Source: JBEKSX01 sp049516635 (lineage in GTDB: Bacteria > Bacteroidota > Ignavibacteria > Tepidaquicellales > OLB5). From it: DNA of 14,477 nucleotides. The notes below the pieces were generated by a model, which did not search any database, was not told the DNA's origin, and worked only from the letters and a program-made list of their open reading frames with translations. The translations under genes were made by a program, and so were the position numbers. Shown here one piece after another: positions 1 to 7,996 of this stretch; position 1 is the stretch's first letter, and each line of letters starts with the position of its first letter. Location of the stretch: the NCBI GenBank assembly GCA_049516635.1, contig JBEKSX010000079.1, positions 1-14,477 on the forward strand, written 5' to 3'.

Positions 1-339
1 GCCGTGAAAACGGTTCTGGCCGATGCTGATAAAATTGACGTCTTGATATTCGATGAAATAGACACCGGTGTCAGCGGGAGGATAGCGCAGAAGGTCGGCA
101 GGGTGCTGAAGAAGCTGGCGGACTACCACCAGGTGATATCCATCACACACCTAGCACAGATAGCAGCGCTTGCAGAGGACCACTTCCTTGTAGAGAAGGT
201 TACCGAAGGGAACACAACCTTCACAAAGATAAAGAAACTGGATGATAAAGAAAGGGTGATGGAAGTAGCCAAGCTTCTGAGCGGTGAGAAAGTGACGGAT
301 GCGGCTATCAAGAGCGCTAAAGAGCTGATTGGTTCATAA
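1..339 (+). CDS. recN: DNA repair protein RecN, C-terminal fragment (5' end outside window)
   Basis: This is the last 112 codons of RecN, the SMC-like ATPase that helps process and bring together broken DNA ends in the cytoplasm. The reading frame is open from base 1, so the GTG at position 4 is an internal Val codon. What can be seen is the C-terminal half of the ABC-type head: a Walker B segment (VLIFDEID) followed by TGVSGR, then the switch histidine region ITHLAQIAALAEDHF, which is highly typical of RecN. The Walker A and coiled-coil parts lie upstream of the window. The gene ends in TAA at 337-339. The next gene, cysS, runs in the same direction after about 100 bases. Identity is very likely; full length cannot be judged. 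Confidence 0.95.
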   Translation, partial: AVKTVLADADKIDVLIFDEIDTGVSGRIAQKVGRVLKKLADYHQVISITHLAQIAALAEDHFLVEKVTEGNTTFTKIKKLDDKERVMEVAKLLSGEKVTDAAIKSAKELIGS

Positions 340-395
340 AGTTTATCCTGAGGGGGATGCTCCAAGACAGATCTTTGGAGTTCCAAACTTATCCC
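339..395. repeat. Nested inverted repeats in the recN-cysS spacer
   Basis: AAGTTT (339-344) pairs with AAACTT (385-390). Inside it CTCCAA (360-365) pairs with TTGGAG (375-380). Two competing pairings exist: TTTGGA (374-379) with TCCAAA (382-387), and GGGAT (354-358) with ATCCC (391-395). No T-run follows, so it is not a standard intrinsic terminator. It could be an RNA structure at the recN 3' end or one copy of a dispersed intergenic repeat. No second copy is seen in this window. Confidence 0.4.
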
Positions 396-443
396 ACCAT
401 TTTCTCTATTTAACCATTGGAATTTTAGGCTTATCTTTCGACT

Positions 444-1859
444 ATGGATATACAATTATACAATACTTTGGGCAGGGAAAAACAGGTATTTAAGCCAATC
501 GAAGCGGGAAAAGCCGGGATGTACTGCTGCGGGCTTACGGTGTATAATTACGCTCATATCGGTAACCTGAGGGCATATATTTTTGAAGATTTGTTAAAAC
601 GCACCTTATTGTATAACGGGTATGATGTCAAACACGTAATGAACATAACCGACGTCGGGCACCTTCAATCAGATGCGGACGAAGGTGAGGATAAAATGGA
701 GCTCGGCTCCAGCAGGGAAGGGAAGACTGCGTGGGAGCTTGCCGAATATTATACAAAGGTCTTTCAAAAGGATTTGGAAGCGCTTAACATCCTTCCGCCT
801 AATATCTGGTGCAAGGCAACTGACCATATTAAAGAACAGATCGAATTAATAAAGTGTCTTGAGGAAAAGGGATATACTTATAAGACAAGTGACGGGATAT
901 ATTTCGATTCGAGCAAATTTCATGATTACGGCAAGCTCGCCCTCCTTGATATAGAGGGACTGGAAGAGGGCAAGAGGATAGCTTTTTCGGAGGAGAAGAA
1001 AAATAAGATCGATTTTGCACTGTGGAAATTTTCTCCCAAAGGACAAAAGCGTCAGATGGAATGGGATTCACCCTGGGGTGTCGGTTTCCCGGGTTGGCAC
1101 ATAGAGTGCTCGGCAATGAGCATGAAGTATCTCGGCAAGACATTTGATATACATTGCGGGGGGGTGGACCATATTCCCATTCATCACACTAACGAGATAG
1201 CTCAGTCCGAAGCGTGCACGGGACAGAAATTCGTTAACTACTGGCTGCATAATGAGTTCCTGATAATCGAAAGCGAAAAAATGTCGAAATCATCGGGTGA
1301 GTTTTTGAGACTGCAAACTTTGATCGACAAGGGCTATGACCCGCTCGATTATCGCTATTTCTGCCTCGGGACGCATTACCGGAAACATCTGCAGTTCACG
1401 TGGGAAAACCTGGATGCAGCGAAGAATGCATATGAAAGATTGAAAAACAGGGTAATAGAATTCAGGACCAAAGACTCGACCACGGATTTGAAGGATTACA
1501 CCGAATCAATAGATGGATATAAGCAGCGTTTTCTTGAGGCGGTAAATGATGATCTCGGGATACCCGAAGGTCTTGCGGTGATGTGGGAGGTTGTGCGAAA
1601 CGACCTGCTCCCGCCGAATGTCAGACTTGAGCTGCTGTACGAATTCGATAATGTGTTGGGATTGGGATTGAAGGATGTGAAAAATAAAAGCAGGGACGAT
1701 ATTCCTGATGAAATATTAAAACTGGTCGAAGAGCGTACAACAGCGAAAAAGAACAAAGATTTCAAAAAAGCAGATGAGATAAGGAATAAGATAAAAGAAA
1801 TGGGATACGAATTGGTGGACAAGAAAGATGGAGTGGAGGTAAAAAAAATTCAAAAATGA
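444..1859 (+). CDS. cysS: Cysteine--tRNA ligase
   Basis: This class I aminoacyl-tRNA synthetase charges tRNA-Cys with cysteine using ATP in the cytoplasm. The 471-residue product has the usual length for the family. The HIGH motif appears as HIGN at residues 38-41, the normal form in CysRS, within a well conserved stretch starting YCCGLTVYNYAHIGN. KMSKS is intact at residues 279-283. Probable zinc ligands are C29, C222 (in WHIECSAMS), H247 and E251, matching the family pattern. The C-terminal part is a helical anticodon-binding region rich in Lys. ATG 444 is the only sensible start, because the conserved N-terminus begins at once, but no clear Shine-Dalgarno precedes it. It follows recN in the same direction and is itself followed 26 bases later by a membrane-anchored protein. 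Confidence 0.97.
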   Translation: MDIQLYNTLGREKQVFKPIEAGKAGMYCCGLTVYNYAHIGNLRAYIFEDLLKRTLLYNGYDVKHVMNITDVGHLQSDADEGEDKMELGSSREGKTAWELAEYYTKVFQKDLEALNILPPNIWCKATDHIKEQIELIKCLEEKGYTYKTSDGIYFDSSKFHDYGKLALLDIEGLEEGKRIAFSEEKKNKIDFALWKFSPKGQKRQMEWDSPWGVGFPGWHIECSAMSMKYLGKTFDIHCGGVDHIPIHHTNEIAQSEACTGQKFVNYWLHNEFLIIESEKMSKSSGEFLRLQTLIDKGYDPLDYRYFCLGTHYRKHLQFTWENLDAAKNAYERLKNRVIEFRTKDSTTDLKDYTESIDGYKQRFLEAVNDDLGIPEGLAVMWEVVRNDLLPPNVRLELLYEFDNVLGLGLKDVKNKSRDDIPDEILKLVEERTTAKKNKDFKKADEIRNKIKEMGYELVDKKDGVEVKKIQK

Positions 1860-1885
1860 AAATTTAAAATTTAAAAAAAAGTACC

Positions 1886-3073
1886 ATGGCAGAGGATATT
1901 TACCAGGTTTCATCGCAATACACCGGTACCAGGTCGCGGGGTAAAAGAGGTTGTTTATTTGTACTGCTGCTGATATTGATTGTAATACTGGCAGTACCGG
2001 CATATTTCTTTTTAATCTCGCCGAAACTTTATCCGAATAAGATAAAGGGAGATTTTCTGGAAGCTATCTATGTTCCGGGGAAGGACGGGGCAAAAGGGTA
2101 TTTGTGGATACAGACGGACGGCTCATACCATTACATATCGGAAACAAAATCACCCGGCTCTTATTCGGTGAGCAGAAAAGGATGGTTTTGCAAAACGTGG
2201 ACATACCTGTATGATCCGGTTGAAAAGAAGGTGATAAAAGAATTTAAGACGCCATTCGAAGAGATACCCCCGGAACCGAAAATGTTCTATAAAGACGGGA
2301 ATGTATGGATAGTAAGCCAAGAGCAAAGAACCTATGAACCGATGATAAATGTCTATAATGCCGGGACCGGAGAAATTGTGATGAATACCGATGCTTTTAT
2401 CAAGAAGTTTCCCGAATTGAACTCAGGACTTTCGAAACTGAGGTTCGATCATGATCCCACAAGATTCGAAATTGATACCAAGGACGGGCAAAAATTTATT
2501 TATGTACTGGATGAAGATAAAATGTATGCCAGTTCAAAAGAATATGAAAATGCACATTTAGTTAAAGGAAAAGAAAAAGTATCCATTTTCGCTATGGGTG
2601 ATGAGTCATCCGGTCCCAGGAAGAAACTATACAGGGTTACCGGACCCGCGGGTGATCTGCTGAGAACGACAATAAGCGAAAGCCAGCTGAAAGACTCATC
2701 TGAAATAATGTCTTTCTATCATTCAACAGCCGTACCGCTGGCTGAAAACAGGGTATTTATCGAGGGTATAATCCTCTACCAGGATGAAGAGGCAGCAGTT
2801 ATACTTCATCAGACTCAGGCGGGTAAAAAAGCGGACAGGATACTTACCTGCGTAGATAAGGAAGGGGAAATACTCTGGAGCCTGGCGCAGGACCAGCTTT
2901 TCAAGAGCATGGGAGTGAACGAGGACAAGGATCCGTTCTCGGTAATATTTTTTATGAAGGATAAATTCTCGGCTATGAGACAGGGTGACCTGGTTATATT
3001 TAAATTTATCGAAGAGGGTATGATAGGGATAGATTTCAAGACTGGTAAGAAGCTCTGGGAACTGGATATATAG
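1886..3073 (+). CDS. Membrane-anchored protein with PQQ/propeller-like C-terminus, function unknown
   Basis: I do not recognise a named family with certainty. The 395-residue product has a short N-terminal tail ending in basic residues (RSRGKRG, about 16-22), then one strongly hydrophobic helix at about 23-44. By the positive-inside rule the long C-terminal part should lie outside the cytoplasmic membrane. There is no signal peptidase or lipobox site, so an uncleaved anchor is more likely than secretion. The outer part is rich in beta-type repeats of the form hydrophobic-Tyr/Trp-Asp-x-Gly. It ends in GIDFKTGKKLWELDI, which resembles one blade of a PQQ-like beta-propeller; an earlier stretch (CVDKEGEILWSL) looks similar. 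It may bind a ligand or partner protein. It follows cysS closely and ends facing comF. ATG 1886 has no visible Shine-Dalgarno. Confidence 0.7.
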   Translation: MAEDIYQVSSQYTGTRSRGKRGCLFVLLLILIVILAVPAYFFLISPKLYPNKIKGDFLEAIYVPGKDGAKGYLWIQTDGSYHYISETKSPGSYSVSRKGWFCKTWTYLYDPVEKKVIKEFKTPFEEIPPEPKMFYKDGNVWIVSQEQRTYEPMINVYNAGTGEIVMNTDAFIKKFPELNSGLSKLRFDHDPTRFEIDTKDGQKFIYVLDEDKMYASSKEYENAHLVKGKEKVSIFAMGDESSGPRKKLYRVTGPAGDLLRTTISESQLKDSSEIMSFYHSTAVPLAENRVFIEGIILYQDEEAAVILHQTQAGKKADRILTCVDKEGEILWSLAQDQLFKSMGVNEDKDPFSVIFFMKDKFSAMRQGDLVIFKFIEEGMIGIDFKTGKKLWELDI

Positions 3074-3090
3074 GATTTGAAATAATTCAA

Positions 3091-3154
3091 CAAGGAATGA
3101 GATTCTTCCTGCCTACTGCAGGCAGGCGGTCGCTCTGCTCCCTCAGAATGAGGG
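3091..3154. repeat. Two hairpins between convergent genes, dispersed-repeat-like
   Basis: This spacer separates the plus-strand membrane protein (stop at 3073) from comF on the minus strand (stop at 3165). CCTGCCT (3108-3114) pairs with AGGCAGG (3120-3126) across a 5-base loop. CCCTC (3140-3144) pairs with GAGGG (3150-3154), also across 5 bases. The surrounding text (GGAATGAGATTCTTC, then CGGTCGCTCTGCTCC and CTCAGAATGA) has the style of dispersed intergenic repeats I recall from several bacterial phyla. It is more GC-rich than the adjoining AT-rich spacer. It could serve as a two-way terminator, though neither hairpin has a T-run. Only one copy lies in this window. Confidence 0.6.
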
Positions 3155-3164
3155 CCGGTTATGG

Positions 3165-3851
3165 TTATTCCGCGAGGGCTATCGAACAGGTTAGGACCTT
3201 TCCGCAGTTGTTTTCCTTCAGTATCCTGGCGCATTCGAGGATCGTTGCACCTGTGGTTATCACGTCATCTACGAGAATGATATTCTTTCCTTTCAGCCTT
3301 CTGATGAATTTTTCATTGAGCTCAAAAGCATTGGAAACATTCTCTTTCCTTTCTTCGCGGGTAAGTTTGGTTTGTGTTTTAGTGTATCGTACGCGTTTCA
3401 GGCAGTCCTTGATAAAGTCAAGCTTAAGGATTTGTTCTAATCCCGAGCAGATATAATCGCTCTGGTTGTATCCTCTTTCCCTGCGTTTAGTTCTGTGCAG
3501 AGGAACAGGGATTATCAGATCGAAATTAGCTTTTGAATTCTTTATTATTATCTCTCCTAGAATTTTTCCATACGTTTTCCCGATGGATTTCATCTGCCCG
3601 TATTTCAAATTGTGTATCAATGATTGTACGGGAGTATCCTCCCTGAACAATAACAGGCTGATTGCTTCATCTGCAAAAGGGGAGTTCCTGAAGCGGTCTT
3701 TGACTATATTTATTTCATGATCGATCCTGATCAATTGAGAGGAACAATTAAGGCACAGATATTCTGATCCATCATCCAGCGGCGATCCGCAATGAATGCA
3801 GACAGGAGGGAGAACAAAATCGAGCAGGTTTTTAAATAATCTCTTAAACAA
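3165..3851 (-). CDS. comF: ComF family phosphoribosyltransferase-like protein
   Basis: ComF-type proteins are cytoplasmic factors linked to DNA uptake and recombination; in competent species they act with the ComFA translocase, elsewhere the exact role is unclear. The 228-residue product has both family hallmarks. Near the N-terminus is a four-cysteine zinc finger (C18, C21, C33, C36). Near the C-terminus is the PRPP-binding loop VDDVITTGAT at 194-203. Between them is the typical segment IPVPLHRTKRRERGYNQ at about 114-130. The start is TTG at 3851, because an in-frame stop (TAA at 3869-3867) lies just upstream and no ATG is available before the zinc finger; no Shine-Dalgarno is seen. It is divergent from rnhB and convergent with the membrane protein. 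No other competence gene is visible here. Confidence 0.93.
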   Translation of the reverse strand: MFKRLFKNLLDFVLPPVCIHCGSPLDDGSEYLCLNCSSQLIRIDHEINIVKDRFRNSPFADEAISLLLFREDTPVQSLIHNLKYGQMKSIGKTYGKILGEIIIKNSKANFDLIIPVPLHRTKRRERGYNQSDYICSGLEQILKLDFIKDCLKRVRYTKTQTKLTREERKENVSNAFELNEKFIRRLKGKNIILVDDVITTGATILECARILKENNCGKVLTCSIALAE

Positions 3852-3908
3852 GTGAATAAATTGAGTTTAAAATTAAATGTTAATTTGGTAATTTAAAATG
3901 CACCCTGA
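3852..3908. promoter_or_regulatory. Divergent spacer between comF and rnhB, probable promoter region
   Basis: These 57 bases are very rich in A and T and must hold the 5' ends of both divergent genes. On the plus strand TTAATTTG (3880-3887) is one base off the Bacteroidetes -7 element TAnnTTTG, but the only upstream TTG (3861-3863) is 16 bases away, which is short. I see no convincing sigma-70 pair and no operator-like palindrome. The promoter role rests mainly on gene arrangement. Confidence 0.3.
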
Positions 3909-4535
3909 ATGGAACAAAAGCTAAGGAAAAGAACACTAAAAATATTCAGATACGACAACAGGATCCGTAAAAAGAAAAGCGGTTACCTGTGCGGTATCGA
4001 TGAAGCAGGACGCGGTCCTCTGGCGGGACCTGTTGTCGCGGCAGCGGTGATCTTTTCCGATGATGTTTACATTGAAGGAATTTTTGACTCAAAGAGGCTG
4101 ACACCCAAAAAAAGGGAGGAATTGTACAAGTATATAACTGATTCTGCTTTATCGTGGGGAATCGGAATAGTGGACAGCAAACAGATAGATAAATTGAACA
4201 TTTTGACGGCAACAAAGATGGCGATGAGCTCGGCCGTCAAAAAGCTTAAAATAAAGCCGTCGATGATACTCGTCGACGGGAATTTTTTCTGTCATGATGA
4301 ATATGAAGTGATGAATATAGTACGCGGGGACGAACAGAGTTTTTCAATCGCCGCAGCGTCTATCTTAGCAAAGGTAACACGTGACAGGATAATGAGAGAA
4401 TATGAAAAGCAGTTTCCCGGGTATAAATTTTCGGTGCATAAAGGTTACGGTACATCCGCACACATTGCAGAAATAATGGAATGCGGTTATTCGGATATTC
4501 ACAGAAGATCGTTTAAAATAAGATCACTCGAATGA
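3909..4535 (+). CDS. rnhB: Ribonuclease HII
   Basis: RNase HII nicks the RNA strand of RNA-DNA hybrids and starts removal of single ribonucleotides from DNA. The 208-residue product is of normal length. The four acidic active-site residues are all present: D31 and E32 in GIDEAGRGPLAGPV, D123 in ILVDGN and D141 in RGDEQS. Their spacing (92 and 18 residues) matches E. coli D16/E17, D108 and D126. DSKRLTPKKRE (60-70), AAASILAKVTRDR (148-160) and HKGYGT (177-182) are further family motifs. About 25 basic residues precede the core, slightly longer than the shortest family members. ATG 3909 is chosen as the first in-frame start. The stop overlaps the yraN start by four bases (ATGA, 4532-4535), implying translational coupling. 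Confidence 0.97.
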   Translation: MEQKLRKRTLKIFRYDNRIRKKKSGYLCGIDEAGRGPLAGPVVAAAVIFSDDVYIEGIFDSKRLTPKKREELYKYITDSALSWGIGIVDSKQIDKLNILTATKMAMSSAVKKLKIKPSMILVDGNFFCHDEYEVMNIVRGDEQSFSIAAASILAKVTRDRIMREYEKQFPGYKFSVHKGYGTSAHIAEIMECGYSDIHRRSFKIRSLE

Positions 4536-4882
4536 ACCTTGGGAAATACGGTGAAATGAAAGCTAAGAATTTTCTTGCTTCAAAAGGGTATGATTTTTTG
4601 AATCAGAATTATCGTTTTGACCGTGCAGAGATAGACCTTATATTCAAAGATGAAACGAATAAAGTTGTTATTTTTGCAGAGGTGAAAACGAGGAGGACCA
4701 AAACATTCGGTGAACCGGAAGATTCTGTTACACTGGCGAAGCAAAAGCAACTCAGGAAATCGGCTGAAGGATATTTATCAGAGCATGAAGAATTTTCCGA
4801 ATACGAAAAAAGGTTCGATGTTGTTACAATATATATAAATAGAGGTAGAGAGCAGATAAATCATATTATAAATGCTTTTTAA
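4532..4882 (+). CDS. yraN: YraN/UPF0102 family nuclease-like protein
   Basis: This small protein (116 residues) belongs to the UPF0102 family, which has a restriction-endonuclease-like fold but no settled function. The family pattern is clear: GEMKAKNFLASKGY near the start, AEIDLIF with E33 and D35, then FAEVKTR with E50 and K52. That gives the E-D-ExK arrangement expected of a metal-dependent nuclease core. The C-terminal part (YEKRFDVVTIYI, about 91-102) also fits. Its start codon lies inside the rnhB stop (ATGA), and the rnhB-yraN pairing is common in many bacteria, supporting a role in DNA maintenance. Cleavage activity is inference from the fold. Confidence 0.93.
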   Translation: MNLGKYGEMKAKNFLASKGYDFLNQNYRFDRAEIDLIFKDETNKVVIFAEVKTRRTKTFGEPEDSVTLAKQKQLRKSAEGYLSEHEEFSEYEKRFDVVTIYINRGREQINHIINAF

Positions 4883-4900
4883 ACAAATACTTAGAAAATA

Positions 4901-4906
4901 AGGGAG
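4901..4906 (+). promoter_or_regulatory. Ribosome binding site of aconitase gene
   Basis: AGGGAG ends 11 bases before ATG 4918, at the long end of normal spacing. It supports this start, which also matches the N-terminus of related aconitases. Confidence 0.55.
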
Positions 4907-4917
4907 AGTTACAAAAT

Positions 4918-7158
4918 ATGTTCGATTTTGAGATGATAAAAGCAGTGTATTCAGGATTTAAGCAGAAGATTGACGAGGCGAAGAAACTGCTGAACCGTCC
5001 GATGACTTATACCGAGAAGATTTTATATGCACACCTATGGGGCAGTCCGTCTAAACCATTGGGAAGAGGTGTAGATTTTGCTGAGTTCAGGCTTGACAGG
5101 GTTGCAATGCAGGATGCAACCGCACAGATGGCGTTGTTGCAGTTCATGTCCGCCGGAATACCGAAAGTTGCGGTTCCCTCTACTGTGCACTGTGATCATT
5201 TGATACAAGCGGAAGCGGGTTCATCGAAGGATCTGCTGAGGGCCCTCGATGAGAACAAAGAGGTATATGATTTCCTTTCGAGTGTATCTGCTAAGTATGG
5301 TATAGGATTCTGGAAACCTGGTTCCGGAATAATCCACCAGGTAATACTTGAAAATTATGCGTTCCCCGGCGGTATGATGATTGGTACGGACTCGCACACT
5401 CCGAATGCGGGTGGGCTGGGAATGGCAGCGATCGGAGTCGGCGGAGCAGATGCTGTGGATGTAATGGCCGGAATGCCGTGGGAGCTTAAGTTTCCGAAGT
5501 TGATAGGTGTGCACCTTACAGGAAAGCTTAATGGGTGGACATCACCTAAGGATGTAATATTAAAAGTTGCGGGAATCCTCACAGTCAAGGGGGGCACAGG
5601 AGCTATAGTGGAATATTTCGGCAAGGGTACCAATAAGATCTCATGTACAGGTAAAGGAACAATTTGTAACATGGGTGCAGAAATAGGCGCTACAACATCG
5701 ATCTTCTCATTCGACGGAAAAATGTATGAATACCTGAATGCGACCGGCAGGGGAGAGGCTGCAGAATTAGCAAATGAATTGAAAAACTATCTGAAACCCG
5801 ATGAAGGGAGCGAGAAATACTATGACAGTATCATAGAGATAGATCTCACGAAACTTGAGCCGCACGTAAACGGTCCATTTACGCCTGATCTTGCATGGCC
5901 TATATCAAAATTCAAAGCAGCAGTCAAGAAAAACAAATATCCCGAAGAGCTGAAGGTCGCATTGATTGGAAGCTGTACGAACTCATCATATGAAGATATG
6001 GAAAGAGCGGCATCGATAGCGAAGCAGGCGCTTGCAAAAGGATTAAAAGTGAAATCTGAATTTACCATAACACCCGGGTCGGAGCAGATACGTGCTACTA
6101 TCGAGCGTGACGGACAGCTTGAGCTGTTTGAGAAAATCGGGGGTGTAGTGCTTGCTAATGCGTGCGGCCCATGCATAGGGCAATGGAACAGGCATGACGT
6201 GAAGGACGGAGAAAAGAATTCCATTATCACATCATATAACCGCAACTTTTCGAAAAGGAACGACGGGAATGCAGCGACTAATGCATTTGTCGCCTCTCCG
6301 GAGATAGTGACAGCTTTCGCATTAGCGGGCAAGCTCACATTTAATCCTTTGAAGGATACGCTGGTTAACGAGAAGGGCAGTGCGGTGAAGCTGAAAGCCC
6401 CGAAGGGTGAAGAACTCCCTCATCTGGGCTTTCTAAAGGGTGAAGAAGGTTATATACAGCCTGCTGCTGACAGTTCGGCAGTCCAGGTGTTCATTAACCC
6501 TGAGAGCCGGAGACTACAGCGGCTCTTTCCATTTGTACATCCGGATTTCGAAAAGGATTTCAGAGATATGTACCTTTTAATAAAAGTTAAAGGAAAATGC
6601 ACGACCGATCATATATCTATGGCAGGACCATGGCTGAGGTACAGGGGGCATCTCGATAACATCTCCAACAATATGTTCATAGGTGCGGTGAATTATTTTA
6701 ATGAAAAAATGAACTCGGTGAAGAACCAGGTAACGGGAAATTATGAAGAGGTCCCGAAAACAGCGAGAGAGTATAAAGCAAAGGGTATCGGGTGGGTAGC
6801 GATAGGTGAGGAAAATTATGGTGAGGGATCATCAAGAGAACATGCAGCTATGGAGCCGCGTTACCTTGGCGGAAAAGCTATTATAGTAAAGTCATTTGCA
6901 CGCATTCACGAGACCAACCTGAAAAAGCAGGGAATGCTTCCGCTCACGTTTGTAGACCCTAAGGATTACAATAAAGTAAAAGAAGATGACAGAATAGACC
7001 TTGATGTAAAGGATATCACTCCCGGCAAACCCGTAACAATGTCACTAAAGCACTCAAACGGAACAAAGGATATTGTGATGCTGAACCATACAATGAACGA
7101 ACACCAGATACAATGGTTCAAGGTGGGGAGTGCATTAAACCTAATGGCGAAGAAATAG
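4918..7158 (+). CDS. acn: Aconitate hydratase (mitochondrial-type aconitase)
   Basis: This enzyme interconverts citrate and isocitrate in the TCA cycle in the cytoplasm, using a 4Fe-4S cluster. At 746 residues it has the size of mitochondrial-type aconitases, shorter than the roughly 890-residue AcnA type. Cluster ligands are C353 (in GSCTNSS) and C416 and C419 (in ANACGPCIGQW). GTDSHTPNAGG is at 156-166. The swivelling C-terminal domain carries GEENYGEGSSREHAAMEPR from 630, with the catalytic Ser (638/639) and substrate-binding Arg 640. All key residues are in place, so it should be active. It is followed 29 bases later by a DUF5996-like gene and then an AP endonuclease, all in one direction. 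It is distinct from the two-chain LeuCD-like hydro-lyase on the other strand at 11227-13021. Confidence 0.97.
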   Translation: MFDFEMIKAVYSGFKQKIDEAKKLLNRPMTYTEKILYAHLWGSPSKPLGRGVDFAEFRLDRVAMQDATAQMALLQFMSAGIPKVAVPSTVHCDHLIQAEAGSSKDLLRALDENKEVYDFLSSVSAKYGIGFWKPGSGIIHQVILENYAFPGGMMIGTDSHTPNAGGLGMAAIGVGGADAVDVMAGMPWELKFPKLIGVHLTGKLNGWTSPKDVILKVAGILTVKGGTGAIVEYFGKGTNKISCTGKGTICNMGAEIGATTSIFSFDGKMYEYLNATGRGEAAELANELKNYLKPDEGSEKYYDSIIEIDLTKLEPHVNGPFTPDLAWPISKFKAAVKKNKYPEELKVALIGSCTNSSYEDMERAASIAKQALAKGLKVKSEFTITPGSEQIRATIERDGQLELFEKIGGVVLANACGPCIGQWNRHDVKDGEKNSIITSYNRNFSKRNDGNAATNAFVASPEIVTAFALAGKLTFNPLKDTLVNEKGSAVKLKAPKGEELPHLGFLKGEEGYIQPAADSSAVQVFINPESRRLQRLFPFVHPDFEKDFRDMYLLIKVKGKCTTDHISMAGPWLRYRGHLDNISNNMFIGAVNYFNEKMNSVKNQVTGNYEEVPKTAREYKAKGIGWVAIGEENYGEGSSREHAAMEPRYLGGKAIIVKSFARIHETNLKKQGMLPLTFVDPKDYNKVKEDDRIDLDVKDITPGKPVTMSLKHSNGTKDIVMLNHTMNEHQIQWFKVGSALNLMAKK

Positions 7159-7187
7159 TTAAAGAACGAGATTTTTTTTATAAGGAT

Positions 7188-7988
7188 ATGGCAGACTTCC
7201 CGATATTAAATGAAAAAGATTTCGTTCAGACCAGGAAGCAGATGCATTCTATAGCGATGGTTCTCGGTAAGTTCCGTGAAATTCTGGTAAAGCCGGCTGC
7301 AAAGAATGAAAACCTATGGCTAAAGGTTACAGGGGACGGGTTCGGAATTCCGCCGATAGAGCAATATGGAGATATTACAATATCCTGCAATCTGAAAAAA
7401 TTAAGGATAGACATAATTAATCCGAATATACTTTATACGATTGATCTGGAAGAAAATAGTGTTCAAAGTATACGGAATGAGTTAATAAAAATATTAAGTG
7501 AACTGCGCATTGAGTTTGATGGAAGCCGCATAAATTTCGAATCAGAAGATAAAATTGAGCTCGAGCGTGTAAGTTCGGAACCCTTCCTGACACAGCTCGT
7601 TAATTATAATGGACTTCTGGAAGAATTTTGGAAAAGCGTAGGAGAGGGAACTAAAACCGGGATAAAATTATGGCCTCATCATTTTGATAATGCGTTCATA
7701 TGGTACAGCGGGAAAAAGATAAATGGTGCAGAACAACAGATAGGGATTGGAGTATCAAATGGCGATTATGAGCTTAGTCTTCCATATATCTATATGGTTC
7801 CCTGGCCCGTACCCGGGGATATTAATGGAATAAAATTAATTCGTGGCAAAACCTTGCGCACTGAAGGATGGACAGGCGTTCTTCTGCCGTATAAAGCGGT
7901 GGAAAAGGAAAAAACTTATGATGCTCAAAAAGAATTGATAGGAGATTTTTTTAACACTACATTTGAGGAAATAATAATGAAATTTTAG
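7188..7988 (+). CDS. DUF5996-like protein, function unknown
   Basis: The 266-residue product resembles the DUF5996 family as I remember it; its role is not known. The match covers the whole length: an N-terminal segment (FPILNEKDFVQTRKQMHSIA) like the family's opening WP-x-L...T-x-x-x-LHM pattern, a middle region with YGDITISCN, then WPHHFDNAFIWYSGKK (162-177) and the closing VLLPYKAV (231-238). It has no membrane helix or signal peptide, so it is probably cytoplasmic. The frame is open back to 7113, overlapping the aconitase end, but alignment with the family favours ATG 7188, 29 bases after the aconitase stop. Only a weak purine-rich stretch precedes it. The stop overlaps the binding site of the following xth gene, so the two are probably cotranscribed. 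Confidence 0.75.
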   Translation: MADFPILNEKDFVQTRKQMHSIAMVLGKFREILVKPAAKNENLWLKVTGDGFGIPPIEQYGDITISCNLKKLRIDIINPNILYTIDLEENSVQSIRNELIKILSELRIEFDGSRINFESEDKIELERVSSEPFLTQLVNYNGLLEEFWKSVGEGTKTGIKLWPHHFDNAFIWYSGKKINGAEQQIGIGVSNGDYELSLPYIYMVPWPVPGDINGIKLIRGKTLRTEGWTGVLLPYKAVEKEKTYDAQKELIGDFFNTTFEEIIMKF

Positions 7989-7991
7989 GAG
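7987..7991 (+). promoter_or_regulatory. Ribosome binding site that fixes the GTG start of the AP endonuclease
   Basis: AGGAG overlaps the stop codon of the preceding gene (TAG 7986-7988) and sits 5 bases before GTG 7997. It supports a GTG start and translational linkage of the two genes. Confidence 0.65.
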
Positions 7992-7996
7992 AGAGA

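Noticed and set aside
117..119. Possible frameshift or decay of recN, because the visible part is short
   Set aside because: The frame is continuous with intact Walker B and switch motifs; the gene is merely cut by the window start.
1859..1880. Two AAAATTT units after cysS, considered as a tandem repeat
   Set aside because: Only two short copies in an AT-rich spacer; likely low complexity.
5820..6338. Long antisense open frame inside aconitase
   Set aside because: Shadow of the real gene in another frame: Ser/Pro-rich, no known motif and no ribosome binding site.
7113..7187. Longer start of the DUF5996-like gene overlapping aconitase by 46 bases
   Set aside because: The family N-terminus aligns from ATG 7188; the extra 25 residues simply read the aconitase end in another frame.
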